From Limnohabitans planktonicus II-D5 (lineage in GTDB: Bacteria; Pseudomonadota; Gammaproteobacteria; Burkholderiales; Burkholderiaceae_C), in the NCBI RefSeq assembly GCF_001270065.2, contig NZ_LFYT02000001.1, positions 310,001-374,000 of the forward strand: a stretch of 64,000 bases of DNA, written 5' to 3'. Of this stretch, positions 10,751-20,661 are shown in pieces (position 1 is the first letter of the stretch; the number at the start of each line of letters is the position of its first letter). The position numbers and the translations under genes were made by a program. Under the pieces are notes generated by a model. It made no database searches and had not been told where the DNA came from. It saw nothing but the letters and a program-made list of their open reading frames with translations.

Positions 10751-11011
10751 TTATTGATCCGGCACGCTGAAGTTTGAAATGTGTGAGACATGTCATCTCG
10801 CAGGTCGGCACTCGCAGAGTCCGACGCTGCTTGGCTTGGGGCACGCGGGCGATGCTGGCGTTGTGGGCGTTGTGGGCGTTGTGGGCGTTGTGGGCGTTGT
10901 GGGCGTTGTGGGTGAGCAAGCAATTGTCGGGGTCTTCGACCGCCGACCTACAAAGTCCAACGCGCCTGAGCTTGGGTCGGGATTCGAAGAGTCCAAGGAG
11001 CCCCACCGTAG
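10751..11011. repeat. REP/MITE cluster 1, left part (before the IS110 insertion)
   Basis: Begins with a MITE-type end (TATTGATCC then GGCACGCTGAAGTTT). It continues with a REP hairpin at 10800-10825 (GCAG, then GTCGG-C-ACTC, loop GCA, GAGT-CCGAC), a run of six 9-bp units TTGTGGGCG near 10860-10914, and an inverted REP at 10926-10951 (GTCGG-GGTC-TTC-GACC-G-CCGAC-CTAC). A degenerate hairpin GGATTC-GAA-GAGTCC follows near 10980. The array is cut at 11011 by the IS110-family element and resumes at 12241. No plausible gene lies between the adhesin stop and the transposase. Confidence 0.9.
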
Positions 11012-11026
11012 ATACTGTGATGCTTG

Positions 11027-12179
<1,153 letters not shown>

Positions 12180-12240
12180 CCATGTCTTGAACATGTTTTA
12201 AAAGAAAAACACATTCAAAGGCATTGAGATAAAGCATACA

Positions 12241-12942
12241 AGGTCGGCACTCGAAGAGTCCGACGCTGCTTGGCTTGGCGCACGCGGCCGGTGCGGGCGT
12301 TGTGGGTGAGCTGGCACTTGTCGGGGTCTTCGACCACCGACCTACAAAGTCCAACGCGCCTCATCCTGGACCGGGATTCGAAGAGTCCAAGGCGCCACAG
12401 CTTGAGTCGGGATTCGAAGAGTCCAAGGAGCCTCACCGTAGGTCGGCACTCGAAGAGTCCGACGCTGCTTGGCTTGGCGCAAACGGGCGATGATGGCCTT
12501 GTGGGTGAGCAGGCACTTGTCGGGGTCTTCGACCGCCGACCTACAAAGTCCAACGCACCTCATCCTGGACCGGGATTCGAAGAGTCCAACGCGCCACAGC
12601 TTGGTTCGGGATTCGAAGAGTCCAACGCGCCCCACCGTAGGTCGGCACTCGAAGAGTCCGACGCTGCTTGGCTTGGGGCACGCGGGCGATGCTGGCGTTG
12701 TGGGTGAGCTGGCACTTGTCGGGGTCTTCGACCACCGACCTACAAAGTCCAACGCACCTCATCCTGGACCGGGATTCGAAGTGTCCAACGCGCCACAGCT
12801 TGGGTCGGGATTCGAAGAGTCCAACGCGCATCACCGTAGGTCGGCACTCGAAGAGTCCGACGCTGCTTGGCTTGGGGCACGCGGCAAATGCTGGCGTTGT
12901 GGGTGAGCAGGCGCTTGTCGGGGTCTTTGACCACCGACCTAC
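12241..12942. repeat. REP cluster 1, right part: 199-bp tandem array
   Basis: REP hairpins with GTAG-GTCGG-C-ACTC-GAA-GAGT-CCGAC start at 12241 (partial), 12438, 12637 and 12836, an exact 199-bp period. Each is followed by an inverted partner GTCGG-GGTC-TTC-GACC-A-CCGAC-CTAC (12320-12345, 12519-12544, 12718-12743, 12917-12942). The last inverted partner reads TTTGACC. Between pairs lie two degenerate hairpins (GGATTC-GAA-GAGTCC). Open frames across this region are products of the repeat and are not genes. The array fills the gap between the convergent adhesin and carboxyltransferase genes. Confidence 0.9.
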
Positions 12943-12999
12943 AGATACGCCCACAGGGTAGTGGCCTCACCCCAACAACTTCAGAGACTGCGCCCTCCT

Positions 13000-14805
13000 T
13001 CACCAGGTGTCAACGGGCAATGCGCCATCGGCAGGCCTCACACGCCCCGCCTCCAGCCCCGCCACCAACCAATCGCGTGTGTCGGCCGGGTCGATCACCG
13101 CGTCGATCTCCAACGTGGCGGCCATGTTGATGGCGCTGCCGTTGTCGTATTGCTGCGCCAGCAGCTGCTCGAACAATGCTTCGCGCTCAGGGCCTTCGGG
13201 CACGGCCTCCAGCTCTTTGCGGTAACCCAGGCGCACCGCGCCTTCGAGGCCCATGCCGCCAAATTCGCCGGTGGGCCAGGCCACGGTGGCCAGGGTTTCG
13301 TGAAAGCCCCCGCCTGTCATGGCCATCGCGCCCAGGCCATAGCCTTTGCGCAGCACCACACTGAGCAGCGGCACCCGCAGATGCGCAGCCGCCACAAACA
13401 GGCGCGAGACATGGCGCACCTGGGCTGTGGCTTCGGTATCAGGTCCGACCATGAAGCCGGGCGTGTCCACCAGGCTCACGATGGGCAGTGCGTGCGCGTT
13501 GCACAGCTGCATGAAACGCGCGGCTTTGTCGGCGGCATCGGCGTCAATCGCACCACCCAAGTGCAGCGGGTTGTTGGCCATCAGACCTACTGGGCGACCT
13601 GCAATGCGGGCAAGGGCCGTGTGGATGCCCACGCCAAAGCCGGTGCGCAAATGCAGCAAGCTGCCTGCGTCGGCCATGCCCTGCATGGCGGCGCGGGTGT
13701 CATACACACGCAGGCGGTTTTCGGGCACCACATGGCGCAGGGCCTCGGCGGGCGGTGCCTGCCATGGCGTCACAGCCCCTTGGAAAAACGACAGGTATTG
13801 CCGCGCCGCTGCCACGGCCTGGGCTTCGTCATCGACCAGCACATCGATCACGCCGTTGCCATGCTGCACCTCACTCGGACCAATTTGTTCGGGCTTGAAC
13901 ACGCCCAAGCCGCCGCCTTCGACCATGGCCGGGCCGCCCATGCCGATGTTGCTGCCGCGTGTAGCGATGATCACGTCAGCGCAGCCCAGCAACGCCGCAT
14001 TGCCCGCAAAGCAGCGCCCGGCCACCACGCCCACCACCGGCACGCGGCCATTCAGGCGCGCAAACGAGGCGAAGGTGGCCAGGTTCAGGCCCGCCACGAT
14101 TGCCACATCCACATCGCCCGGCCTGCCGCCACCGCCTTCGGCAAACAGCACCACGGGCAAGTTGTTTTGCAGGGCCACGCCCAACATGCGGTCGGTCTTT
14201 TGGTGATTGCGCATGCCTTGCGTGCCCGCCAGCACCGTGAAGTCATAAGACATGACCACCACGCGCTGGCCGTTGACGCACCCGATGCCCGTCACCATGC
14301 CGTCGGCGGGAGTGTTGCGCATCAAATCGTCAGCGCTGCGGCGGCGGCTTTGGGCGGCCACGGCCAGGGTGCCATATTCGACAAATGAGCCTTCATCACA
14401 AAGATCAGCGATGTTTTCTCGGGCGGTCCTCATGCCTTGGGCGTGACGCTTGGCCACGGCTTCGGGACGTGCCGCGTCATGCGTGAAAGCCAGGCGCTCT
14501 TGCAGTTTTTGCAGGTCGGCGCGGTCCTCAGACTGAGCTGAAGCCCGTACGCTGGCGGCATCAAGCACTGGCTGCGAAGCCACATCGGCCACGGGCATGA
14601 GCGCGCACAAGACCTCGCCTTCAGCCACCGTTTCACCCACTTGGTAATACTGCTCACCTACACAGCCCGCCTGAGACGCACGGATTTCGTGCTCCATCTT
14701 CATGGCTTCCAGAATGACCAGCACATCGTCTGGGCGCACGTTCGCACCGGGGGCGACCAGCCACTGCACCACCTGCGCTTGAAGGGGAGATTGAATGTTT
14801 TGCAT
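13000..14805 (-). CDS. Biotin carrier-carboxyltransferase fusion (acyl-CoA carboxylase type)
   Basis: 601 residues. Residues 1-70 are a biotinyl/lipoyl domain with the EAMKM motif, in which K36 is the biotin site. From about residue 100 to the end is an acetyl-/propionyl-CoA carboxyltransferase beta domain, with glycine-rich oxyanion and CoA-binding segments such as LFAEGGGGRPGD, GNAALLGCADVIIAT and SLVDTPGFMVGPD. The family transfers CO2 from carboxybiotin to an acyl-CoA. Fusion of the biotin carrier to the N-terminus of the transferase, with no biotin carboxylase gene nearby, is unusual. The ATPase subunit must be encoded elsewhere. The acyl substrate cannot be told from sequence. It is divergent from the asparaginase gene, 88 bp away. 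Confidence 0.85.
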   Translation of the reverse strand: MQNIQSPLQAQVVQWLVAPGANVRPDDVLVILEAMKMEHEIRASQAGCVGEQYYQVGETVAEGEVLCALMPVADVASQPVLDAASVRASAQSEDRADLQKLQERLAFTHDAARPEAVAKRHAQGMRTARENIADLCDEGSFVEYGTLAVAAQSRRRSADDLMRNTPADGMVTGIGCVNGQRVVVMSYDFTVLAGTQGMRNHQKTDRMLGVALQNNLPVVLFAEGGGGRPGDVDVAIVAGLNLATFASFARLNGRVPVVGVVAGRCFAGNAALLGCADVIIATRGSNIGMGGPAMVEGGGLGVFKPEQIGPSEVQHGNGVIDVLVDDEAQAVAAARQYLSFFQGAVTPWQAPPAEALRHVVPENRLRVYDTRAAMQGMADAGSLLHLRTGFGVGIHTALARIAGRPVGLMANNPLHLGGAIDADAADKAARFMQLCNAHALPIVSLVDTPGFMVGPDTEATAQVRHVSRLFVAAAHLRVPLLSVVLRKGYGLGAMAMTGGGFHETLATVAWPTGEFGGMGLEGAVRLGYRKELEAVPEGPEREALFEQLLAQQYDNGSAINMAATLEIDAVIDPADTRDWLVAGLEAGRVRPADGALPVDTW

Positions 14806-14893
14806 CGGCTCATTGTGCGCGGCTGCACTGGGGACAGAGGGTCAAGTCCGGGACAATTTAGACTGGCCTTTTTGAACACCCCAGACCCTTGCC

Positions 14894-15901
14894 ATGAACT
14901 TTGAACCCCTGATCGAGCTGACCCGCAACGGCATCCAAGAATGCGTGCACCTGGGCGCACTGGCTGTGACCGACACCGAAGGCCGCGTTCTGGCCCAGGT
15001 GGGCAACCCGCATTGGCTGTGCTTCACCCGCTCCACCCTCAAGGCCATGCAGGCCTTGCCGCTGATCCAGTCGGGCGGGGTGGCGTATTTTGGCTTCACG
15101 CCAACAGAGTTGGCCCTGATGTGTGCCAGCCACAACGGCGAAGACATGCACGTTGAGCAGGTTACGTCCATCCTGCGCAAAAGCGGCAGCAGCACGCGTC
15201 AGATGCGATGCGGCTGCCATGTGCCTTACCGCTTTACGTTTTTTGACCACCTCATGCCCGAAGGCTTTGCCTACGACGAACGGCATCACAACTGCAGCGG
15301 CAAACACAGCGGTTTTTTGGCGTATTGCGTGCAGCACGGCCTGCCCACCGACAGCTACACCGAGGTGGACCACCCGCTGCAACAAAAAATTCGCCAGGCC
15401 GTGGCGCACTTGGCGGGCCTCGGCGAGCAGGAGCTGGCGCTGGGCATCGACGGCTGCTCGGCCCCCAACTACGCCATGCCCTTGTCACGCTTGGCCCGCA
15501 GCTATGCGCGTTTGGCCCAACCTGAGTCGGACGGCCTGTATGGCGAGAGCCTGAAACAACTCGGCGAGGCCATGAGCGCCTACCCCGAACTGGTGTCCGG
15601 CACAGGCCGCAACGACGCCGCTTTCATGCGGATTGGCCGAGGTGATTGGGTGACCAAGGTGGGCGCGGACGGTGTGCAGGTGGTGGGCAGTCGCTCAAGA
15701 GGGCAAGCCCTGGCCATCAAGATCATGGACGGCAACATGGCCGCCTTGTTTGCCGCCACCGCCTGTGCGCTGGACCAGCTGGGTTGGCTTGACGATGCAC
15801 AGCGTCTGGAAATGGCTCCTTGGCGTGCGCAGGTCCTGCTGAATGTGGCTGGGGTGGCGGTGGGTGAGCGGCGCAGTGTGTTTCAGCTGCGGCACTCATA
15901 G
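14894..15901 (+). CDS. L-asparaginase II family protein (Rhizobium AnsA/ReAV type)
   Basis: 335 residues over the whole asparaginase II family (PF06089 type), which is unrelated to E. coli AnsA/AnsB. Visible catalytic signatures: S47-T-L-K50, and C134-S-G-K137-H. These match the Ser-Lys and Cys-Lys elements described for the Rhizobium etli inducible enzyme. The family hydrolyses L-asparagine to aspartate and ammonia in the cytoplasm. No signal peptide is seen. The gene starts at ATG 14894 and ends next to a REP cluster that separates it from a convergent dehydrogenase gene. Substrate preference is inferred from the family. Confidence 0.88.
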   Translation: MNFEPLIELTRNGIQECVHLGALAVTDTEGRVLAQVGNPHWLCFTRSTLKAMQALPLIQSGGVAYFGFTPTELALMCASHNGEDMHVEQVTSILRKSGSSTRQMRCGCHVPYRFTFFDHLMPEGFAYDERHHNCSGKHSGFLAYCVQHGLPTDSYTEVDHPLQQKIRQAVAHLAGLGEQELALGIDGCSAPNYAMPLSRLARSYARLAQPESDGLYGESLKQLGEAMSAYPELVSGTGRNDAAFMRIGRGDWVTKVGADGVQVVGSRSRGQALAIKIMDGNMAALFAATACALDQLGWLDDAQRLEMAPWRAQVLLNVAGVAVGERRSVFQLRHS

Positions 15902-15913
15902 GTGCCCGCCCCT

Positions 15914-16422
15914 TATGGATTTGGCACGCTGAAGTTTGAAATGTGTGAGCCATGTCATCTCGCAGGTCGCCACTCGAAGAGTCCGACGCTGCTTGGCTTG
16001 GCGCACGCGGCCGATGCTGGCGTTGTGGCTGAGCAGGCACTTGTCGGGGTCTTCGACCACCGACCTACAAAGTCCAACGCGCCTCAGCTTGGGTCGGGAT
16101 TCGAAGTGTCCAACGCGCCTCAGCCGGGGTCGGGATTCGAAGAGTCCAAGGAGCCCCACCGTAGGTCGGCACTCGAAGAGTCCGACGCTGCTTGACTTGG
16201 CGCACGCGACCGATGATGGCGTTGTGGCTGAGCAAGCACATGTCGGGGTCTTCGACCACCGACCTACGAAATCCAACGCGCCTCAGCTTGGGGTGGGATT
16301 CGAAGAGTCCAAGGAGCCTCAGCCGGGGTCGGGATTCAAAAGTCCAACGCCCCACAGCTTGTCTCGGGATTCGAAAAGTCCAAGGAGCCTCACCGTAGGT
16401 CGGCACTCGAAGAGTCCGAAGT
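15914..16422. repeat. REP/MITE cluster 2
   Basis: The left edge carries a MITE end (GGCACGCTGAAGTTTGAAAT, 15921-15940). REP hairpins of the ACTC/GAGT type start near 15963, 16162 and 16395; inverted GGTC/GACC partners lie near 16045 and 16240. The first two units are again about 199 bp apart and include the degenerate GGATTC-GAA-GAGTCC hairpins. The last hairpin (GAGTCCGAAG) is broken at its 3' arm. The cluster lies between the convergent asparaginase and dehydrogenase genes; no gene is seen in it. Confidence 0.88.
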
Positions 16423-16428
16423 ATCGTT

Positions 16429-17334
16429 TCAGCGCAAACGGCGGATCAGGCTTGAAGTGTCCCAGCGGCCACCGCCCATTTTTTGCACATCGGCGTAAAA
16501 CTGGTCCACCAGGGCCGTGACGGGCAGGCGGGCGCCGTTGCGCTTGGCTTCGTCGAGCACCAGGCCCAGGTCTTTGCGCATCCAGTCCACGGCAAAGCCA
16601 AATTCGAACTTGTCGTCGGCCATGGTCTTGCCCCGGTTGTCCATTTGCCAGCTTTGCGCTGCACCCTTGCCGATCACGTCCAACACCTGGTGCATGTCCA
16701 GCCCGGCTTGCTGGCCGAACGCAATGGCTTCGGACAGGCCTTGCACCAGCCCTGCAATGCAGATCTGGTTGACCATCTTGGCCAATTGACCTGCGCCCGA
16801 TGCACCCAGCAAGGTGAAGGCCCGAGAAAATGCCATGGCGGCGGGCTTCACATCGTCAAAAGCCGCCGCATCGCCACCACACATCACCGTCAGCATGCCG
16901 TTTTGTGCACCAGCTTGGCCGCCCGATACGGGCGCATCCACAAAGTGCAGGCCCAACTTTTGGGCTTCGGCATACAGCTCGCGGGCCACTTCAGCAGATG
17001 CCGTGGTGTGGTCCACAAAAATCGCGCCGGGTTTCATGCCGGCAAACGCGCCATCGGCACCGAGCACCACGCTGCGCAAATCGGCGTCGTTGCCCACGCA
17101 GGCAAACACGATGTCGGCACCCGCAGCAGCTTCGCGCGGGGTGGGCGCGCTGGCGTTGCCCGGGCACTCGGCGGCCCAGGCGGCGGCCTTGGCGGCGCTG
17201 CGGTTGTACACGGTGACGTGGTGACCGGCGCGGGCCAGGTGCCCGGCCATGGGGTAGCCCATGACGCCCAGGCCTATAAAGGCCACTTGACGGGCGGGGG
17301 TGGATTCGTAGGTTTTGGCTGCAATCTGGCTCAT
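16429..17334 (-). CDS. NAD(P)-dependent beta-hydroxyacid dehydrogenase (3-HIBADH family)
   Basis: 301 residues. Rossmann motif FIGLGVMGYPMAGHLARAG (about 20-38), substrate-binding signature DAPVSGGQAGAQNG (about 134-147) and the catalytic lysine in GAGQLAKMVNQ (about 185) are all present. The family comprises tartronate semialdehyde reductase, 3-hydroxyisobutyrate dehydrogenase and glyoxylate/succinic semialdehyde reductases. They oxidise or reduce small beta-hydroxyacids or their semialdehydes in the cytoplasm. The exact substrate cannot be assigned. Succinic semialdehyde, a product of the hpa pathway in this window, would be a possible substrate by family analogy only. It is divergent from yggS. 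Confidence 0.85.
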   Translation of the reverse strand: MSQIAAKTYESTPARQVAFIGLGVMGYPMAGHLARAGHHVTVYNRSAAKAAAWAAECPGNASAPTPREAAAGADIVFACVGNDADLRSVVLGADGAFAGMKPGAIFVDHTTASAEVARELYAEAQKLGLHFVDAPVSGGQAGAQNGMLTVMCGGDAAAFDDVKPAAMAFSRAFTLLGASGAGQLAKMVNQICIAGLVQGLSEAIAFGQQAGLDMHQVLDVIGKGAAQSWQMDNRGKTMADDKFEFGFAVDWMRKDLGLVLDEAKRNGARLPVTALVDQFYADVQKMGGGRWDTSSLIRRLR

Positions 17335-17478
17335 GCTTGTCTCGCTGGAGGTCGTTGAAAGGGGCTAATTTAGCAGTCTGGCAGTGCACAGGTTCGTGCC
17401 GGGTGCTTTTGCCTGCCGGGTTAGCGACAGTCGGGCACGGGCGAAGAAGGCCTGTTCGGGGTTTGGTACGCTCAGGCC

Positions 17479-18162
17479 ATGAACACCTCTATTGCCGAAA
17501 ACCTGTCGCGTGTCCGGGCGCAAATTGAAGCGGCTTGCCAAGCCGCTGGACGCTCGCCTCACAGCGTGTCTTTGTTGGCGGTGTCCAAAACCTGGGGGCC
17601 AGAGGCGGTGCGCGACGCCCATGAGGCAGGCCAGACCGCTTTTGGCGAAAACTACATCCAGGAGGCTGTGGACAAGATCGGGGCCTTGCGCGACTTGCCC
17701 CTGCAATGGCACTGCATTGGCCCCATTCAGAGCAACAAAACCCGTTTGGTGGCCGAGCACTTTGACTGGGTGCACAGTGTGGACCGCCTCAAAATTGCCC
17801 AGCGCCTGAGTGAGCAGCGCCCGGCCGAGCTGCCGCCCTTGCAGGTGTGCATTCAGGTCAATGTGGACGGCGGCGAAACCAAATCGGGCATCAGCCCGCA
17901 GGAACTGCCCGCGCTGGCCCAGGCCGTGGCCGCTTTGCCGCGCTTGCAACTGCGAGGCCTGATGACCATTCCTGAGCGCGCCGAGACCGACGCCCAGATG
18001 CGGGCAGTGCACGCCCAAGCCAAAGCCTTGTTCGATAACTTGCGCTCGCAGGGCTTGCCGCTGGACACCTTGTCCATGGGCATGAGCGCCGACATGGCGG
18101 CCGCCATTGCCGAAGGCAGCACGATGGTGCGGGTGGGTACGGCGATTTTTGGCAGACGCTGA
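17479..18162 (+). CDS. yggS: YggS/PLPBP family pyridoxal phosphate homeostasis protein
   Basis: 227 residues covering the single alanine-racemase-like TIM barrel. Signatures: LLAVSKTWGPEAV (the Lys binds PLP), AFGENYIQEAVDK, WHCIGPIQSNKTR and LSMGMSADMAAAI-EGSTMVRVGTAIFG. The family has no firm enzymatic activity. It buffers free PLP and affects amino-acid pools. In many proteobacteria it neighbours proC or pilT; here it is alone, divergent from a dehydrogenase and followed by a REP cluster. Confidence 0.93.
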   Translation: MNTSIAENLSRVRAQIEAACQAAGRSPHSVSLLAVSKTWGPEAVRDAHEAGQTAFGENYIQEAVDKIGALRDLPLQWHCIGPIQSNKTRLVAEHFDWVHSVDRLKIAQRLSEQRPAELPPLQVCIQVNVDGGETKSGISPQELPALAQAVAALPRLQLRGLMTIPERAETDAQMRAVHAQAKALFDNLRSQGLPLDTLSMGMSADMAAAIAEGSTMVRVGTAIFGRR

Positions 18163-18204
18163 ATAAAGCAGATGATTCCTCGCAGACCACCGTTCAACGC
18201 GCTG

Positions 18205-18514
18205 TTGATTCGGGCCTGTGAAGCTTTCAATGCGCAAAGAAGTTGTAGGTCTGTGGTCGAAGACCCCGACAAATGCCTGCTCACCCACAACGCCAGCATG
18301 GGCCGCCTGCGTCAAGCCAAGCAGCGTCGGACTCTTCGAGTGCCGACCTACGGTGTGGCTCCTTCGAGGCTTCGAAACCCGACCCAAGCTGAGGCGCTTT
18401 GGACGTTGCAGGTCGGTGGTCGAAGACTCCGACAAATGCCCGCTCACCCACATCGCCAGCCTCGCACTCCTAAGCCCAGTAAACCAGCGTCGGGCTCTGC
18501 GAGTGCCGACCTAC
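18205..18514. repeat. REP/MITE cluster 3
   Basis: Starts with the other MITE end type (TTGATTCGGGCCTGTGAAGC). REP hairpins follow: GTAG-GTCTG-T-GGTC-GAA-GACC-CCGAC (18243-18268), an inverted ACTC/GAGT copy (about 18327-18352), a GCAG-led GGTC/GACT copy (about 18409-18434) and an inverted copy ending at 18514. The orientation is opposite to clusters 1 and 2. The cluster fills the gap between convergent yggS and dolP. No gene is seen. Confidence 0.88.
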
Positions 18515-18537
18515 GGTGAGACCGCGGGTCGGTGGGT

Positions 18538-19164
18538 TTATTTGTTCATGGGCGGCTGGCTCAGTCGCTGCAGCTCTTCTTCTGAAATTTCTTCAAACAC
18601 GCGCACCACCTTGGTCACACCTCCGATGGTGCGGACAATGTCGCTGGCACGTTTGGCTTCACGGGGGGTGACACGGCCCATCAGATAGACAATGCCGCGC
18701 TCGGTGAGGACTTTGAAGGCATTGACCTGCAGGTCTTTGGCGTCCACAAATGCGGCCTTGATCTGGCTGGTGGTGACGGTGTCCTTAGAGCGCTGGCTGA
18801 AACTGCTGGCCGGGCCCACGGCCAAATCGTTGATCACCGACTGTACGTTTTCCTGACTTTGGGCCAATTTTTCAGCCCGTTCTTTGTCTGCTGCCGAGCG
18901 GACTTCGCCCGTGAGCAAGACCCGGCGGTTGAAACTGGTGACATTCAAATGCACGGCATCACCCAGGTCCTTGCGCACGGCGCTGCCCACTTTGAGTTCA
19001 ATGCCTTCGTCTTCCACCTGGGCACCGGCTGTGCGGCGGTCAGTGGCAACAAGGCCCGTCATCACCGCCCCACCGACCACCAGGGGCACACAGCCGCTCA
19101 GGCTGGACAAGGTGGCCGCCAGCACAGCGCCCGACAACACCAGCGAATTAAATTTGCGTTTCAT
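18538..19164 (-). CDS. dolP: BON-domain outer-membrane lipoprotein (DolP-like)
   Basis: 208 residues. The N-terminal lipoprotein signal has lipobox LSGC (Cys about 25), with a hydrophobic stretch and a charged MKRK start. Two BON domains follow (about 50-115 and 125-195), each with the LTGEVR / LMGRVTPREA type strand-turn. E. coli DolP localises to the outer membrane and division site and binds anionic phospholipid. The neighbourhood agrees: E. coli has rsmI-lpoA-yraN-diaA-dolP, and here dolP follows diaA by one base on the same strand. Confidence 0.88.
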   Translation of the reverse strand: MKRKFNSLVLSGAVLAATLSSLSGCVPLVVGGAVMTGLVATDRRTAGAQVEDEGIELKVGSAVRKDLGDAVHLNVTSFNRRVLLTGEVRSAADKERAEKLAQSQENVQSVINDLAVGPASSFSQRSKDTVTTSQIKAAFVDAKDLQVNAFKVLTERGIVYLMGRVTPREAKRASDIVRTIGGVTKVVRVFEEISEEELQRLSQPPMNK

Positions 19165-19749
19165 TTACAAAGACTCCTGTTCACCCAACAACTGGGTGTC
19201 AATGCCATCACACAGACAGTGCAGCACCAAGTGCTGGACTTCACGAATTCGGGCTACACGCTCATGGGGCACACACACATGCACATCGGTCTCGCGCAGT
19301 TGCCGCGCCAAGGCGCCACCGTGTTGGCCCGTCACACCCAGCACGACCATTTCGCGCTCGTGCGCCGCTTGCACGGCTTCAATCAAAACGGGCTCCGACC
19401 CATCGGCGCTGATCAGGACCAACACATCGCCGGTATGCCCCAAAGCACGCACTTGTCTGGCGAGGGCCTGGCCGTCTGGCCAGCTGGTGGCCGTGAGTGC
19501 ATCGGATGACAAGGCCATGGCGGCCAGCCCCGGTCGCTCGCGCTCAAAGCCTCCGACCAGCAAACTGGCCAGATATTGGGCCAGTGCTGCTGATGGCCCT
19601 TGACCTCCGGTCAGCACCTTGCCTCCGCCGGTGACACAAGCCAACACCGCTTGAACAGCGGCTTCCACAGGCTTGGCCAGGCCTTCGGCCACTTGGTAGT
19701 GCAAGTCTGCACTGTCGATGAAATGCTGTTGAATGCGCAGGTCTAACAT
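19165..19749 (-). CDS. diaA: SIS-domain protein, DiaA/phosphoheptose isomerase-like
   Basis: 194 residues from ATG 19749 (MLDLRIQQHF). A longer frame upstream has no family match and crosses low-quality sequence. The single SIS domain has GGGKVLTGGQGPSAALAQ, LVLISADGSEP and VLGVTGQHGG. DiaA binds DnaA and promotes timely initiation of replication in E. coli; GmhA paralogues isomerise sedoheptulose-7-phosphate. Position between yraN and dolP supports DiaA. It is probably cotranscribed with dolP. The start region is followed upstream by the 184-bp MITE, which separates it from yraN. Confidence 0.85.
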   Translation of the reverse strand: MLDLRIQQHFIDSADLHYQVAEGLAKPVEAAVQAVLACVTGGGKVLTGGQGPSAALAQYLASLLVGGFERERPGLAAMALSSDALTATSWPDGQALARQVRALGHTGDVLVLISADGSEPVLIEAVQAAHEREMVVLGVTGQHGGALARQLRETDVHVCVPHERVARIREVQHLVLHCLCDGIDTQLLGEQESL

Positions 19750-19990
19750 AAGGCTTTGGATGATAACCGCGCGCAGTGGCTGCCCTTGGCGCAGATACCT
19801 GATTTCCGTATCGGAACGTGTTCTATTGATGCCGCCAGCAGAAGTCAGGCATATTTGCCCCAAACCACCCTTTTGGTGACAACAAAGCCGAGATGACAGC
19901 CCACAGCGCAAGCCCATGCGCACCTGAAGGCGCGCACTACGGGACAACTATCTGCGCAACGCGCAGCTTTAACCCAGACATGGGGCCTGT

Positions 19991-20174
19991 GCCTATTGAT
20001 TCGGCCCTGTGAAGTTTTCAACGCTCAAAGATGTTGTAGGTCGGCGGTCGAAGACCCCGACTTGGACCTGTGCACAGACCCATCATGTCGGACTCTGCGA
20101 GTACCGACCTACGAGATGACACTTCTTGCACATTTTTCACACATTTCAAACTTCAGCGTGCCGGATCAATAGGC
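19991..20174. mobile_element. 184-bp MITE carrying an inverted REP pair
   Basis: A non-coding element with terminal inverted repeats of about 31 bp, 25 of 31 positions identical: GCCTATTGAT-T-CGGC on the left and GCCTATTGAT-C-CGGC on the right strand, both running on to TGAAGTTT. Inside are two REP hairpins facing each other: GTAG-GTCGG-C-GGTC-GAA-GACC-CCGAC (20036-20061) and its inverted partner with ACTC-GCA-GAGT (about 20087-20112). The same end sequences flank REP clusters at 10752, 15921, 18205 and about 32370, so this looks like the intact form. No obvious target duplication is seen beyond the repeat. Confidence 0.8.
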
Positions 20175-20271
20175 CATTACATGTCGGAGTTGAAGATATG
20201 ACCTACAAGACCCTAGACGATTGATGACTACACCGGACCCCATCAGCCATGGGATTCCACCTGAGCGCACT

Positions 20272-20661
20272 TCAAGCGGCATCAAAAGCCGCCTGCAACC
20301 AATGCGGGCCGCTGGCCTCGATGGTCACCACATCAAAGCGGGTGGGTGGCAAGCGTCGCCATTTGAGCAAATAGTGTTGCGCCGCCAACACAATGCGCCG
20401 CTGCTTGTGAAACCCGATGCTGGCGGCCGCCCCGCCGTGGTCGCTGCGGCTTCGTTTTCGCACCTCCACAAACACCACCGTGCCGTCGGGCGTTTGCATG
20501 ACAAGATCGATTTCGCCGCCTCCGCGCCCGGGCGTCCGATAATTGCGCTGCAGCAAGCGCAATCCACGCTCTTGCAAATAGGCCAAGGCCTCGTCTTCGC
20601 CCGCGTCTCCCCGGGCTTTGGTGCTGGCCTGGCCTGTTGTGTCTTTTTTGAGGAATTGCAT
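20272..20661 (-). CDS. yraN: YraN/UPF0102 family nuclease-like protein
   Basis: 129 residues from ATG 20661 (MQFLKKD), supported by AAGGGAG upstream. The UPF0102 fold is an endonuclease-like domain. GEDEALAYLQ, LLQRNYR, GGEIDLVM and FVEVRKRS are visible, giving the D...E-x-K arrangement of PD-(D/E)xK nucleases. Function is not firmly established in the family. The start codon overlaps by one base the TTG start of divergent rsmI, so the two genes are head to head with no intergenic DNA. Confidence 0.9.
   Translation of the reverse strand: MQFLKKDTTGQASTKARGDAGEDEALAYLQERGLRLLQRNYRTPGRGGGEIDLVMQTPDGTVVFVEVRKRSRSDHGGAAASIGFHKQRRIVLAAQHYLLKWRRLPPTRFDVVTIEASGPHWLQAAFDAA

Noticed and set aside
12961..14388. 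475-codon plus-strand frame
   Set aside because: It is antisense to the carboxyltransferase, whose biotin and transferase motifs are clear.
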